Positions 8,254-19,038 of a stretch of DNA of 64,000 bases are shown piece after piece. How positions within the stretch are numbered: position 1 is the first letter of the stretch; the number at the start of each line of letters is the position of its first letter. A model generated the notes under the pieces. That model was not told where the DNA came from, searched no databases, and worked only from the letters and a program-made list of their open reading frames with translations. The stretch is from Candidatus Avimonas caecicola (GTDB lineage: Bacteria; Bacillota; Clostridia; Oscillospirales; Acutalibacteraceae), in NCBI GenBank assembly GCA_904419875.1, contig CAJFTG010000005.1, positions 1 through 64,000 of the forward strand, given 5' to 3'. A program made the translations under genes and the position numbers.

Positions 8254-9022
8254 CCCAATCCACCTCCCTCGAATCAAATACCGGGCCGTTCAGGCAGACG
8301 CGGGTGCGGTGCGGCCCGTCCTTATCCTTGGTCTGGCATACGCAGCCGAGGCAGGCGCCGACGCCGCAGCCCATCCGCTCCTCCATCGACACATAGCAGG
8401 GAATCCCCCGCTCCTCCGCCAGCCGGGCCACGCCCCGCATCATCGGCCTGGGCCCGCAGGTGTACACCACGTCGCAGGGATTCTCCGCGAGGTGGCGCTC
8501 CAGCGCCTGGGTGGTGAAGCCGTGGAAGCCGGCCGTTCCGTCGTCGGTGCACAGGACGGTTTTCGCCCCCGCCGCCGCAAAATCCGCCTGCAGGATCACC
8601 GCGGAGCCGCTGCGGAAGCCGGTGATCGCCGTCGCGTTCGCCCCGTAAAACCGGGCCGGCGGCAGCAGGGGCGGCGTGCCGATCCCGCCCCCGACCAGCG
8701 CCGCCTTTTTTGATGGGTCGGCCAGCGGGAAGCCGTGCCCCAGCGGGCCGACGAGGTCGATCGCCTCCCCCGGCTCCCGTTCGGCCAGCCAGGCGGTGCC
8801 TTTTCCCCGCACCTCGAACACCAGGCGGAGGATGTGAAGCCCCCCGTCGAAACCTGCGATTGAGATGGGGCGGCGGAGCTGATAGCCGCCGCAGAGCACA
8901 TTAACAAACTGCCCGGCCGACGCCGCGCCCGCGATCGCCGGCGCGGAAAGCACGAAGCTGTAGATTCCGTGTGCCAGCTCGCTTTTGTTCAGGAGCTTGG
9001 CTGTTTCCTGCGTATACCGCAT
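8246..9022 (-). CDS. pyrK: dihydroorotate dehydrogenase electron-transfer subunit
   Basis: 258 residues; the FAD and [2Fe-2S] subunit that carries electrons from PyrD to NAD+. RRPISI (50-55) binds FAD, GGGIGTPPLL (111-120) binds NAD, and Cys219, Cys224, Cys227 and Cys243 form the C-X4-C-X2-C-X15-C cluster site near the C-terminus. Its presence shows the class 1B enzyme found in Firmicutes. ATG at 9022 has a GCGAGG site. It lies 93 bases after carB and overlaps pyrD. Confidence 0.97.
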   Translation of the reverse strand: MRYTQETAKLLNKSELAHGIYSFVLSAPAIAGAASAGQFVNVLCGGYQLRRPISIAGFDGGLHILRLVFEVRGKGTAWLAEREPGEAIDLVGPLGHGFPLADPSKKAALVGGGIGTPPLLPPARFYGANATAITGFRSGSAVILQADFAAAGAKTVLCTDDGTAGFHGFTTQALERHLAENPCDVVYTCGPRPMMRGVARLAEERGIPCYVSMEERMGCGVGACLGCVCQTKDKDGPHRTRVCLNGPVFDSREVDWDA

Positions 9023-9115
9023 ACAGTCGCCTCGCTTTCATGGTATTGCGCGAAACGCGCGGAACGGGCGCCCGCGCGTTTCGCCTTCTTTTATCCTTTG
9101 CCGCACGGCGGCGAA

Positions 9116-12100
9116 TTACACCTTGGTGATGTCGATGAGCTCCACGTCGTCCATCGTCTTGTCCAGCGCCAGGCAGCGCACCATTGCGTTCGCCGTATCC
9201 ATCGAGGTGAACACGGGGACGGCGTGCTCGATGGCCATGCGGCGCATCTGCACGCTGGCGAGCTTCGGGTCGCGGCCGTGCGCGTCGGTGGAAACGATAT
9301 AGTCCACCTTCCCGCTTTCGATCAGGTCCACGATGTTCGGATGCTCTTCGTGCATCTTCCGCACGGCGGAGGCCGGGATCATCTGCTTGTTCAGGCGGTT
9401 CGCCGTCCCGGCGGTGGCGTACAGGGAGAAGCCGAGCGCCACAAACCGGTCCGCCAGTTCGATCGCCTCCGGCTTATCCGAATCCCGCACCGTGATCAGC
9501 ACGCCTCCGCTTTTTTTCATCTTGTACCCGGCGGCGACAAGGCCCTTGAACAGCGCGTCGTCAAAGGTACGGGCAAGGCCGAGCACCTCGCCGGTCGATT
9601 TCATCTCCGGCCCGAGCTGCACATCCAGATCGCGCAGCTTTTCGAAGCTGAAGACCGGCACCTTCACCGCCACATAGCCGGCCTCCGGGAACAGCCCGAC
9701 GCCGTACCCCAGGTCGCGCAGCCGCTCGCCCAGCATGCAGCGGGTCGCCAGCTCCACCATCGGCACGTTGGTGACCTTGCTGATATACGGCACCGTGCGG
9801 GAGGAGCGGGGATTGACCTCGATCACGTATACCGTATCCTGGTGCACCACATACTGGATATTGACCAGGCCCACCACCTTGAGCGCCTTGGCCAGGCGGC
9901 CGGTATAATCGATGATGGTTTCCCGGACTTTCCGGCTCAGTGTCTGGGAAGGATACACCGAGATCGAGTCCCCCGAATGGACGCCGGCCCGCTCGATATG
10001 CTCCATAATGCCGGGGATGAGGTAATCCTCGCCGTCGCAGATGGCGTCCACCTCCACCTCCTTGCCCATCAGGTACTTGTCGATCAGCACCGGATTCTCC
10101 AGCTTGTGGGAGGTGATGATCCCCATGTATTCCCGCACGTCGTTCTCGTCATAGGCAATAATCATATTCTGTCCGCCGAGCACGTAGGAGGGGCGCAGCA
10201 GCACCGGGTAGCCGAGCGTATCCGCCGCCCGGACCGCCTCCTCCGTCTCAAAGACGGTGGTGCCCCGCGGACGGGGGATGCCGCACTGCTCCAGCAGCTC
10301 ATCAAACCGCTCGCGGTCCTCCGCCGCGTCAATGCTGTCCGCCGGGGTGCCGAGGATGCGCACCCCTTTTTCCACCAGGTGCTTGGTCAGCTTGATGGCG
10401 GTCTGCCCGCCGAACTGCACCACCACCGCCTCCGGCTGTTCGGTGGCGAGCACGCTGTCCACGTCCTCGGGGGTCAGCGGATCAAAGTACAGCCGGTCGG
10501 CCGTGTCGAAATCGGTGGAAACGGTCTCCGGGTTGTTGTTGGCGATAATCGCCTCGTACCCCAGCTTTTTCAGGGTGCGCACGCAGTGGACTGAGCAGTA
10601 ATCAAATTCAATTCCCTGGCCGATCCGGATGGGCCCGGAGCCGAAAACCACCACCCGCTTTTTGTCCGAATGCAGCCGGGCGCGGTAGATCTCCGCCTCG
10701 TTCTCCTCGTCCCAGGAGGAATAGAAGTAGGGCGTCTCGGCCACGAATTCGGCCGCGCAGGTATCCACCATCTTATAGGCGGCCGCGCGGGAAACCGGCG
10801 GCTTCTGCCCCGACAGCCGCTCGATCGTCCGGTCGAGGAAACCGAGCTTTTTCGCCCGCAGGTAGGTTTCCTCGTCCAGCTTCGCGGTTTTCAGCTCTTT
10901 CTCCATCGCGGCGAGCCGGTTGAGCTTGCTGAGGAACCAGCGGTCGATCCGGGTCATCTCGAAAATCTCGTCCGCCGTCATCATCTGGCGGGTGATCGCC
11001 TCGTAGATGGCGAAAATCCGTTCGTCGTCCATGCGGGCGATGATCTCCCGGATTTCCCCGTCGCTTTTCTTGGCCAGCTTGGGCAGGCTGGGGGTGTCGA
11101 TCCCCAGCTCGATGGAGCGCACCGCCTTCATGAAGGCGATCTCAAAGCCCGCGCCGATGGACATCACCTCGCCGGTCGCTTTCATCTGGGTGCCCAGCCG
11201 GCGGTCGGCGTAGACGAATTTATCAAACGGCCATTTGGGGAACTTGAGGACACAGTAATCCACCGCCGGCTCGTTGCAGGCGTAGGTTTTGCCGGTCACC
11301 GCGTTCACGATCTCGTCCAGCCGGTAGCCGATGGCGATTTTGCAGGCCACCTTGGCAATCGGATAACCGGTCGCCTTGGACGCCAGGGCGGAGGAACGGG
11401 ACACGCGGGGATTGACCTCGATCACCGCATATTCGTCGCTGTCCGGCTTCAGGGCGAACTGCACGTTGCAGCCGCCCTCCACCCCCAGCGCGGACACGAT
11501 GTTCAGCGCGGCGGAGCGCAGCATCCGGAATTCGGACGCGGTCATGGTCTGGGCCGGGGCGACCACAATGGAATCGCCGGTGTGCACGCCGACCGGGTCG
11601 ACGTTTTCCATCGAGCAGACCTCGATGCAGTTTCCCGCCCCGTCGCGGATGACCTCGAACTCGATTTCCTTCCAGCCGGCCACGCTTTTTTCGATCAGCA
11701 CCTGATGAATCAGGGAGGCGCGCAGGCCGCCGGCGCAGATTTCGTGCATCTCCTCATCGTTGTGGACGAAGCCGCCGCCGGTGCCGCCCAGCGTGTAGGC
11801 CGGACGGACCACCACCGGGTAGCCGATGGTGCGGGCGAACGCCAGCGCGTCCTCCACCGACTCCACCACCTTGGAGGGGATGCAGGGCTCCCCGATGGAG
11901 AGCATGGTGTCCTTGAACGCCTGACGGTCCTCCGCCTTGCGGATGGTTTCAGGGTTCACGCCCAGCAGCTTAACCCCCCGGGTTTCCAGGAAATCGCCCT
12001 CCGACAGCTCCATGCCGATGTTCAGGCCGGTCTGGCCGCCCATATTGGCCAGCACGCTGTCCGGCCTTTCGATATCAATGATCCGCTTGACGGTATCCAG

Positions 12101-12310
12101 CGTCAGCGGTTCAATGTAAATTTTGTCCGCCATGGTCTTGTCGGTCATAATGGTCGCCGGGTTGGAGTTGACCAGCACAACCTCCAGCCCCTCCTCCCGC
12201 AGCGCGCGGCAGGCCTGGGTTCCGGCGTAATCAAACTCCGCCGCCTGCCCAATCACGATCGGGCCGGATCCGATTACAAGGACCTTTTTCACATCGTCGC
12301 GTTTTGGCAT
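9116..12310 (-). CDS. carB: carbamoyl-phosphate synthase large subunit
   Basis: Makes carbamoyl phosphate from bicarbonate, ammonia and two ATP for pyrimidine and arginine synthesis. 1064 residues with the duplicated architecture: first synthetase half (GSGPIVIGQAAEFDYAG at the start), oligomerisation region, second half (GSGPIRIGQGIEFDY at about 560), and a C-terminal methylglyoxal-synthase-like allosteric domain. ATP-grasp motifs EVNPRVSRSSALASKATGYP and EVNPRSSRTVPYISK are intact. ATG at 12310 is favoured over that at 12316 because AAAGGA is correctly spaced. All visible active-site motifs look normal, unlike those of its partner CarA. Confidence 0.98.
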   Translation of the reverse strand: MPKRDDVKKVLVIGSGPIVIGQAAEFDYAGTQACRALREEGLEVVLVNSNPATIMTDKTMADKIYIEPLTLDTVKRIIDIERPDSVLANMGGQTGLNIGMELSEGDFLETRGVKLLGVNPETIRKAEDRQAFKDTMLSIGEPCIPSKVVESVEDALAFARTIGYPVVVRPAYTLGGTGGGFVHNDEEMHEICAGGLRASLIHQVLIEKSVAGWKEIEFEVIRDGAGNCIEVCSMENVDPVGVHTGDSIVVAPAQTMTASEFRMLRSAALNIVSALGVEGGCNVQFALKPDSDEYAVIEVNPRVSRSSALASKATGYPIAKVACKIAIGYRLDEIVNAVTGKTYACNEPAVDYCVLKFPKWPFDKFVYADRRLGTQMKATGEVMSIGAGFEIAFMKAVRSIELGIDTPSLPKLAKKSDGEIREIIARMDDERIFAIYEAITRQMMTADEIFEMTRIDRWFLSKLNRLAAMEKELKTAKLDEETYLRAKKLGFLDRTIERLSGQKPPVSRAAAYKMVDTCAAEFVAETPYFYSSWDEENEAEIYRARLHSDKKRVVVFGSGPIRIGQGIEFDYCSVHCVRTLKKLGYEAIIANNNPETVSTDFDTADRLYFDPLTPEDVDSVLATEQPEAVVVQFGGQTAIKLTKHLVEKGVRILGTPADSIDAAEDRERFDELLEQCGIPRPRGTTVFETEEAVRAADTLGYPVLLRPSYVLGGQNMIIAYDENDVREYMGIITSHKLENPVLIDKYLMGKEVEVDAICDGEDYLIPGIMEHIERAGVHSGDSISVYPSQTLSRKVRETIIDYTGRLAKALKVVGLVNIQYVVHQDTVYVIEVNPRSSRTVPYISKVTNVPMVELATRCMLGERLRDLGYGVGLFPEAGYVAVKVPVFSFEKLRDLDVQLGPEMKSTGEVLGLARTFDDALFKGLVAAGYKMKKSGGVLITVRDSDKPEAIELADRFVALGFSLYATAGTANRLNKQMIPASAVRKMHEEHPNIVDLIESGKVDYIVSTDAHGRDPKLASVQMRRMAIEHAVPVFTSMDTANAMVRCLALDKTMDDVELIDITKV

Positions 12311-12380
12311 CGTCATCTATCCTTTCTGTCCGGGTCTCCCTGCCGGAGCCCTCCGCAAAGCTTACGGGCCGCCGGGCCGC

Positions 12381-13469
12381 TCAGCCCCGGCTCTTCTTCA
12401 GCATAGCGGCAAATTCCTCGAATACCCAGGCCGTGTCCTGATAGCCGCGGCCGCTGGACGGCTCGAACTGCACGGTCATCGCCGGCATCGTCTTATACCG
12501 GATGCCCTCCACCGTGCCGTCGTTGACGTTGCGCAGGAAGGCGTCCGCCCGGTCGGGGTCGATGCTGTCCAGCGCGACCGCGTACCCATGGTTCTGCTCG
12601 GTGGTCATCACCCGCAGGGTCTCGACATGGCGCACCGGCTGGTTGCTCCCGCGGTGGCCCACCGGCAGCTTCTCAATCCGGAAGCCGTTTGCCACCGCCA
12701 GGAGCTGATGGCCCAGCCCCCAGCCGAAGAGCGGCTTCCCGCTTTTCATCAGCTCCCGGATGATTTCGATGATCTCCGGGTTGTCCCAGGGGTCGCCCGG
12801 GCCGTCCGACAGGACGATGCCGTCCGGGCCGGCGGCCAGGAGCTCGGCGGCCGGCGTATAGGCCGGCATCACCACGCAGGCGCAGCCCATCTCCGCAAAA
12901 TGCGGGAGGATGGACCGGCGGAAGCCGTAATCCGGGACGGCCAGGGTGAACGCTGCCGTCTCCGGGCCGAAGCGCTGGGGTGCGGTCACGGAGATCTGCC
13001 CCACCGCCGGAGGGACGCGGTATCCCTCCAGCCGGACCAGCAGCTCGCTTTTATTTTCCAGGGACTCCGCAATCACGCCGTTCATCACCCCGTGGTCCCG
13101 GATATGCCGGGTGAGCGCCCGGGTGTCGATGCCGCACAGCCCGACGATCCCCCGCTGCTTTAAATACTCGTCCAGCGTGACGAATTCGTGGGCGTCGGTC
13201 GGTTCCACGCACCATTCCCTCACGATATACCCGCTCGCCACCAGCTTGGAAGGCGCCTCGGGGTCCACGCCGCGGTTGCCGATGAGCGGGTAGGTCTGCA
13301 CGACGATCTGGCCGGAATAGGTCGGGTCCTGCAGCAGGTCCTGGTAGGTGGTCATGTCGGTGTTGAAGACCACCTCTCCCACTGCGGAGCCCTCCGCCCC
13401 CATGGCGTAGCCTTTGTAGCTTGTCCCGTCCTCCAGCAGGAGGTAGGCGGTTTTCATTTTGTTTTCCAT
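12381..13469 (-). CDS. carA: carbamoyl-phosphate synthase small subunit with a degenerate glutaminase site
   Basis: The small subunit normally hydrolyses glutamine and channels ammonia to CarB. 362 residues; the N-terminal CPSase_sm domain (about 5-135) is ordinary, and the class I amidotransferase domain (about 175-355) keeps SDGPGDP, LGHQLLAVANG, GHRGSNQPV and QNHGYAV. The nucleophile elbow, usually G-I-C-L-G-H-Q, reads GWGLGHQ, so the catalytic Cys is Gly251. The usual Q-F/Y-H-P-E reads QFEPS, so the catalytic His and Glu are Glu336 and Ser338. All three triad residues are lost while the frame is intact. Start ATG 13469 is probable; an upstream ATG at 13496 is possible. It lies 70 bases before carB. 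Confidence 0.93.
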   Translation of the reverse strand: MENKMKTAYLLLEDGTSYKGYAMGAEGSAVGEVVFNTDMTTYQDLLQDPTYSGQIVVQTYPLIGNRGVDPEAPSKLVASGYIVREWCVEPTDAHEFVTLDEYLKQRGIVGLCGIDTRALTRHIRDHGVMNGVIAESLENKSELLVRLEGYRVPPAVGQISVTAPQRFGPETAAFTLAVPDYGFRRSILPHFAEMGCACVVMPAYTPAAELLAAGPDGIVLSDGPGDPWDNPEIIEIIRELMKSGKPLFGWGLGHQLLAVANGFRIEKLPVGHRGSNQPVRHVETLRVMTTEQNHGYAVALDSIDPDRADAFLRNVNDGTVEGIRYKTMPAMTVQFEPSSGRGYQDTAWVFEEFAAMLKKSRG

Positions 13470-13528
13470 GTCTGCTTTTCCATTCCTTCCATGCATTTCT
13501 ATCGTTATCCCGCAGGGGAACCGCCCCG

Positions 13529-14443
13529 TCACAGCGCGCCGAGGATATCGTCCCGCATCCGCAGAGCCTCCCGCCGGGCCGCCCCGGCGTAATCTTCCGG
13601 CGCGCAGCCCTCCTTTTTCCAGGCGCACAAAATGCCGCGGGAGGAATTGATTACCGCGCCCAGGCCGTCGCGGTCAAACGCGCCCGCCACGTCGGCCGCG
13701 CCGCCGCCCTGCGCCCCGTAGCCGGGGACCAGGAGAAAGGTATGGGGCAGCGCCGCCCGCAGTTCGCCGAGCTGGGCGGGCCAGGTTGCGCCGACCACCG
13801 CGCCCACGCCCGAATAGCCGTATTTCCCCGGAAGCTCTTCCCCCCACCGCTCGCACAGGGACCCCATCCGGCGGTATACCGGCTGGCCGCCGGCCGGCTG
13901 GTCCTGCAGCTCGCCGGAGGAGGGGTTGGAGGTCTTGACCAGCACGAAAATGCCGGTGTCAAAGCGGCGGCAGACATCGAGAAGGGGCCGGATGCCATCC
14001 GTGCCGAGGTAGCCGTTCACCGTGAGCGCGTCCGCGCCGAAAGCGGCGGTCTCCGCCTCCCCCACCCGGGTGGTCCCCAGATGCCCGGCGGCGTACGCCT
14101 CCATCGTGGAGCCGATGTCGTTGCGCTTGCCGTCGGTGATGACGAACATCCCCTTTTCCCTGGCGTAGGCGATGGTTTCGCTCAGAGCGCGCACCCCCGG
14201 CCAGCCGTACATCTCATAGTAGGCGGCCTGCGGCTTGACCGCCGGCACAACGTCGCACAGCGCGTCGATCAGCCCTTTATTATACGCGAGGATGGCCGCG
14301 GCGGCCCCTTCCAGCGTCTCCCCGTGCGCTTCAAACGCCGCACGGACGATCGGCTCCGGGATATAGTCCAGCTTGGGGTCCAGCCCCGCCACCGTCGGGT
14401 TGTTTGTCCGCTTGATGCCCTCGATCAGTCTGTCCAGTCCCAT
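13529..14443 (-). CDS. pyrF: orotidine 5'-phosphate decarboxylase (type 2)
   Basis: Decarboxylates OMP to UMP, the last step of the pathway. 304 residues, the longer type 2 form of the family. The catalytic motif DGKRNDIGST lies at about residues 94-103, with AGLDPK near the N-terminus and LVKTSNPSSGELQ further on. ATG at 14443 has GGGAGGAAACGT upstream. It sits 18 bases after rmuC and about 60 bases before carA, in the same operon. Confidence 0.97.
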   Translation of the reverse strand: MGLDRLIEGIKRTNNPTVAGLDPKLDYIPEPIVRAAFEAHGETLEGAAAAILAYNKGLIDALCDVVPAVKPQAAYYEMYGWPGVRALSETIAYAREKGMFVITDGKRNDIGSTMEAYAAGHLGTTRVGEAETAAFGADALTVNGYLGTDGIRPLLDVCRRFDTGIFVLVKTSNPSSGELQDQPAGGQPVYRRMGSLCERWGEELPGKYGYSGVGAVVGATWPAQLGELRAALPHTFLLVPGYGAQGGGAADVAGAFDRDGLGAVINSSRGILCAWKKEGCAPEDYAGAARREALRMRDDILGAL

Positions 14444-14461
14444 ACGTTTCCTCCCAGTGCT

Positions 14462-15733
14462 TTATATTCTTGGTTCGCCGGCAGCCGGCGCGGCGGCCTC
14501 CCCTGCCGGCGGTCCGTCCGCCCGGCCCGGATCCTCCCCGATCAGGCCGGCCGATTCGTCCTCCGGCAGCTCCTCCACCGAGCGCAGGCGGTTCCGGATG
14601 ATTTCGGTGCGCCTGGCGGCGCGGCCGATATTCGCCGTCGCCTCTTCCAGCTTTTTCTGGGTGGCGGAAAGCGCCTCCCCAAAGCGGCCGAATTCGGTTT
14701 TGACCGCCCCCAGCAGCTTCCACACCTCGCCCGACCGCTTCTGGATGGCCAGGGTGCGAAACCCCATCTGCAAGCTGTTCAGGAACGCGCCGAGGGTGGC
14801 CGGGCCCATGATGGTGACCCGGCAGTCCCGCTGGAGAGCGGCGCAGAGCGCCGCCCGGCGGGTGACCTCCGCATACAGCCCTTCGGTGGGCAGGAAGAGG
14901 ATGGCAAAATCCGTGGTGTGCGGAGGCGCGATGTATTTGTCCCGGATGGTCCGGGCACACTCCCGCACCGCCGCCTCCAGCTGACGGGAGGCGGCGTCCA
15001 CCCCGGCGGGGTCCCCGGCCTCCGACGCATCCACCAGGCGAAGGTAGCTTTCCATCGGGAATTTGCTGTCGATCGGAAGATAGACGGTCTCGTCCCCCTC
15101 CTCCCTGCCGGGAAGGCAGATGGCGTACTCCACAATTTCGTTGCGGCGGGGAATCACCCTGACGTTGGCGCGGTACTGCTGCGGGCTGAGCAGCTGCTCG
15201 AGCAGGCTCCCCAGAGCGATCTCCCCCCAGGTACCCCGGGTTTTCACGTTGGTCAGCACCTTTTTCAGGTCCCCCACCCCCGCCGCGAGGGCCTGCATCT
15301 CCCCCAGACCCTCATACACCCGTTTGAGCTGCTCGCTCACGGCGCTGAAGCTCTCGCCCAGCCGCTTTTCCAGGGTGGCGGTCAGCTTTTCATCCACCGT
15401 CTGCCGCATGCCGTCCAGCTTGCGGGCGTTGTCCTCCTGCAGGGCGCGGATGCTTTTTTCCACCCCGTCCTGCATGGCCAGGAGCCGCCGGTCAACCACC
15501 CGGGTCATCTGTTCGATATTCAGCCCGGTGAGCTGGCTGGTATTCGTCATCGAGGTGTCCAGCTCCTGTTTGAGGAGGCTGAGCTGCCGCATCAGGTCGT
15601 TGCTCTGGTCGGCCATCTCCCGCCGCAGCTGGTCATAGGTGACGCCATCGTTCCGTTTCGGCAGGCGGAGCAGCACGATCACGCATAAAACCACCGCCAC
15701 TGCGGAAAAGGCTGCCGCCAGTATCGCCGTCAT
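14462..15733 (-). CDS. rmuC: RmuC-family DNA recombination protein
   Basis: RmuC proteins have a predicted PD-(D/E)XK-like nuclease core and limit rearrangement at inverted repeats; the mechanism is poorly known. 423 residues: one N-terminal membrane segment (about 5-24), a long coiled-coil region (about 30-140), then the conserved core with NVKTRGTWGE, YAICLPGRE and LPIDSKFPMESY, and FLPTEGLYAEV. ATG at 15733 follows GGAGGGACGATC. It is inserted between pyrC and pyrF, with short gaps on both sides, and has no obvious functional tie to pyrimidine synthesis. Confidence 0.95.
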   Translation of the reverse strand: MTAILAAAFSAVAVVLCVIVLLRLPKRNDGVTYDQLRREMADQSNDLMRQLSLLKQELDTSMTNTSQLTGLNIEQMTRVVDRRLLAMQDGVEKSIRALQEDNARKLDGMRQTVDEKLTATLEKRLGESFSAVSEQLKRVYEGLGEMQALAAGVGDLKKVLTNVKTRGTWGEIALGSLLEQLLSPQQYRANVRVIPRRNEIVEYAICLPGREEGDETVYLPIDSKFPMESYLRLVDASEAGDPAGVDAASRQLEAAVRECARTIRDKYIAPPHTTDFAILFLPTEGLYAEVTRRAALCAALQRDCRVTIMGPATLGAFLNSLQMGFRTLAIQKRSGEVWKLLGAVKTEFGRFGEALSATQKKLEEATANIGRAARRTEIIRNRLRSVEELPEDESAGLIGEDPGRADGPPAGEAAAPAAGEPRI

Positions 15734-15786
15734 GATCGTCCCTCCTGTCTTCCGGATCGCACCCTGCCGTCCCGCAGGGAAGCCGC

Positions 15787-17085
15787 CTATTCCGCCCGAT
15801 AGACCACACGGCCGTCCAGCAGGGTATACCGCACCCTGCCGCGCAGGGTCATCCCCTTGAACGGGGTATTGCGGGATTTCCCATGCAGCCGGGCCGGGTC
15901 AACGGTCCATTCCTCCGCCGGGTCAAAAAGGACGATATCCGCCGCCGCGCCCTCCTGCAGGGTGCCCGCCGGGATGCCCAGCAGCCGGGCCGGGCCGGTG
16001 GACATCAGCCACAGCAGGCGGCGCAGGGACAGCCGGCCGGTCGCCACCAGGGCGGTAATCCCGGCGGCCAGCGAGGTCTCCATCCCGATGGAGCCGTTGG
16101 GCGCGCGGAGGAAGTCGGCCTTTTCCGCCGGCGAATGGGGGGCATGGTCGGTCGCAATCGCGCCGAGGGTGCCGTCGCACAGCCCCTCGATCACCGCCTC
16201 GCGGTCATCCTCCGTGCGCAGCGGCGGGTTCATGCGGAAATCCGCATCCCGGCTGCGGAGCGCCTCTTCCGTAAAGGTGAAATAATGCGGCGCCGTCTCC
16301 CCCGTGACCGGGACGCCTCGCCGCCTGGCGTCCCGCAGCAGGGCGACGCTTCCCCGCGTGCTGACATGGCAGATATGCACCGGCAGGCCGGTGGCCGCCG
16401 CAAGCGCGATCTCCCGGGCCGTGGCGGCCTCTTCCGCCGCACGGTGGATGCCGGGGACGCCGAGTTCCCGGGACACCGCCCCGTCGTTCATTATCCCGCC
16501 CCGGGTGAGGGTCAGGTCCTCGCAGTGGGAGAGCACCGGCAGGGACAACGCCGCGGCGGCCCGCATGGCGTCCATCATCTGACCGGCCGCGGGAACCGGC
16601 CGGCCGTCGTCCGACACGGCGACCGCCCCCGCCTTTTTGAGCGCCGCGAAGTCGTTCAGCTTTTCCCCGGCCAGCGCCGCGGTTACGGCGGCCACCGGAT
16701 AGACATGCGCCCCGGCGGAAGCCGCCCGCCTCACGATATCCCCGATGACCGCCGGGTTATCCAGCGCCGGCGACGTGTTGGGCATGCACGCCAGGGAGGT
16801 CACGCCGCCCGCCGCCGCCGCCCGGCAGCCGGACTCCAGATCCTCTTTATAAGTCTGTCCCGGGTCCCGCAGATGGACGTGCATGTCCACCAGCCCCGGC
16901 GCGCAGACCAGCCCCTCCGCCTCGATGACCTCGGCGCCGTCCAGGTCGGTTTCGTCCGCCAGGGCGGCGATCCGGCCGCCGGCGACCAGAAGGTCGCGCA
17001 GCTCCTCGCTGTTTTGCGAAGGGTCGATCACAAGCGCTCCACGGATAAGCAGCCTGCGGTTTTGTGGATTTGTCCGGTCCGGCAT
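15787..17085 (-). CDS. pyrC: dihydroorotase
   Basis: Zinc enzyme cyclising carbamoyl aspartate to dihydroorotate. 432 residues, class I form: the metal-binding motif DMHVHLRDPG lies at about 66-75, followed by the HVYP region, CHVSTRGS, and ATDHAPHS with the C-terminal metal/catalytic residues. ATG at 17085 has AAAGGAGGGGCAAA upstream. It is the first gene of the pyr operon; aspartate transcarbamylase (pyrB) and orotate phosphoribosyltransferase (pyrE) must be elsewhere. Confidence 0.97.
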   Translation of the reverse strand: MPDRTNPQNRRLLIRGALVIDPSQNSEELRDLLVAGGRIAALADETDLDGAEVIEAEGLVCAPGLVDMHVHLRDPGQTYKEDLESGCRAAAAGGVTSLACMPNTSPALDNPAVIGDIVRRAASAGAHVYPVAAVTAALAGEKLNDFAALKKAGAVAVSDDGRPVPAAGQMMDAMRAAAALSLPVLSHCEDLTLTRGGIMNDGAVSRELGVPGIHRAAEEAATAREIALAAATGLPVHICHVSTRGSVALLRDARRRGVPVTGETAPHYFTFTEEALRSRDADFRMNPPLRTEDDREAVIEGLCDGTLGAIATDHAPHSPAEKADFLRAPNGSIGMETSLAAGITALVATGRLSLRRLLWLMSTGPARLLGIPAGTLQEGAAADIVLFDPAEEWTVDPARLHGKSRNTPFKGMTLRGRVRYTLLDGRVVYRAE

Positions 17086-17176
17086 TTTGCCCCTCCTTTG
17101 CCCCCTGTTCCGGCGGATTCCCGGCCGCCGTCCGAAACGTGGAAAAGCCCGTAAATATGGTCATACCTAACAATGT

Positions 17177-17206
17177 ATTATAGCATACGGGAGTCGGGTA
17201 TGGCAA
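17177..17206 (-). promoter_or_regulatory. sigma-A type promoter of the pyr operon
   Basis: Minus strand TTGCCA (17206-17201), an 18-base spacer and TATAAT (17182-17177). The leader to pyrC is only about 85 bases. I see no terminator/antiterminator pair or PyrR-type binding loop, so attenuation by PyrR is not supported. Confidence 0.82.
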
Positions 17207-18968
<1,762 letters not shown>

Positions 18969-18998
18969 TTTCCCGCTCTCCCCTGAAAATACAACCCA

Positions 18999-19038
18999 AG
19001 CCGTTCCCGGCGCTGTCGGGAACGGCTTTTTCTTTTTT
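18999..19038 (+). terminator. intrinsic terminator of gdhA
   Basis: An 11-bp perfect stem AAGCCGTTCCC / GGGAACGGCTT followed by TTTCTTTTTT. Confidence 0.93.

Noticed and set aside
12381..13469. carA as a pseudogene
   Set aside because: The frame is complete, flanking motifs are conserved and the gene keeps its place before carB; only the triad is changed, which looks like altered function rather than decay.
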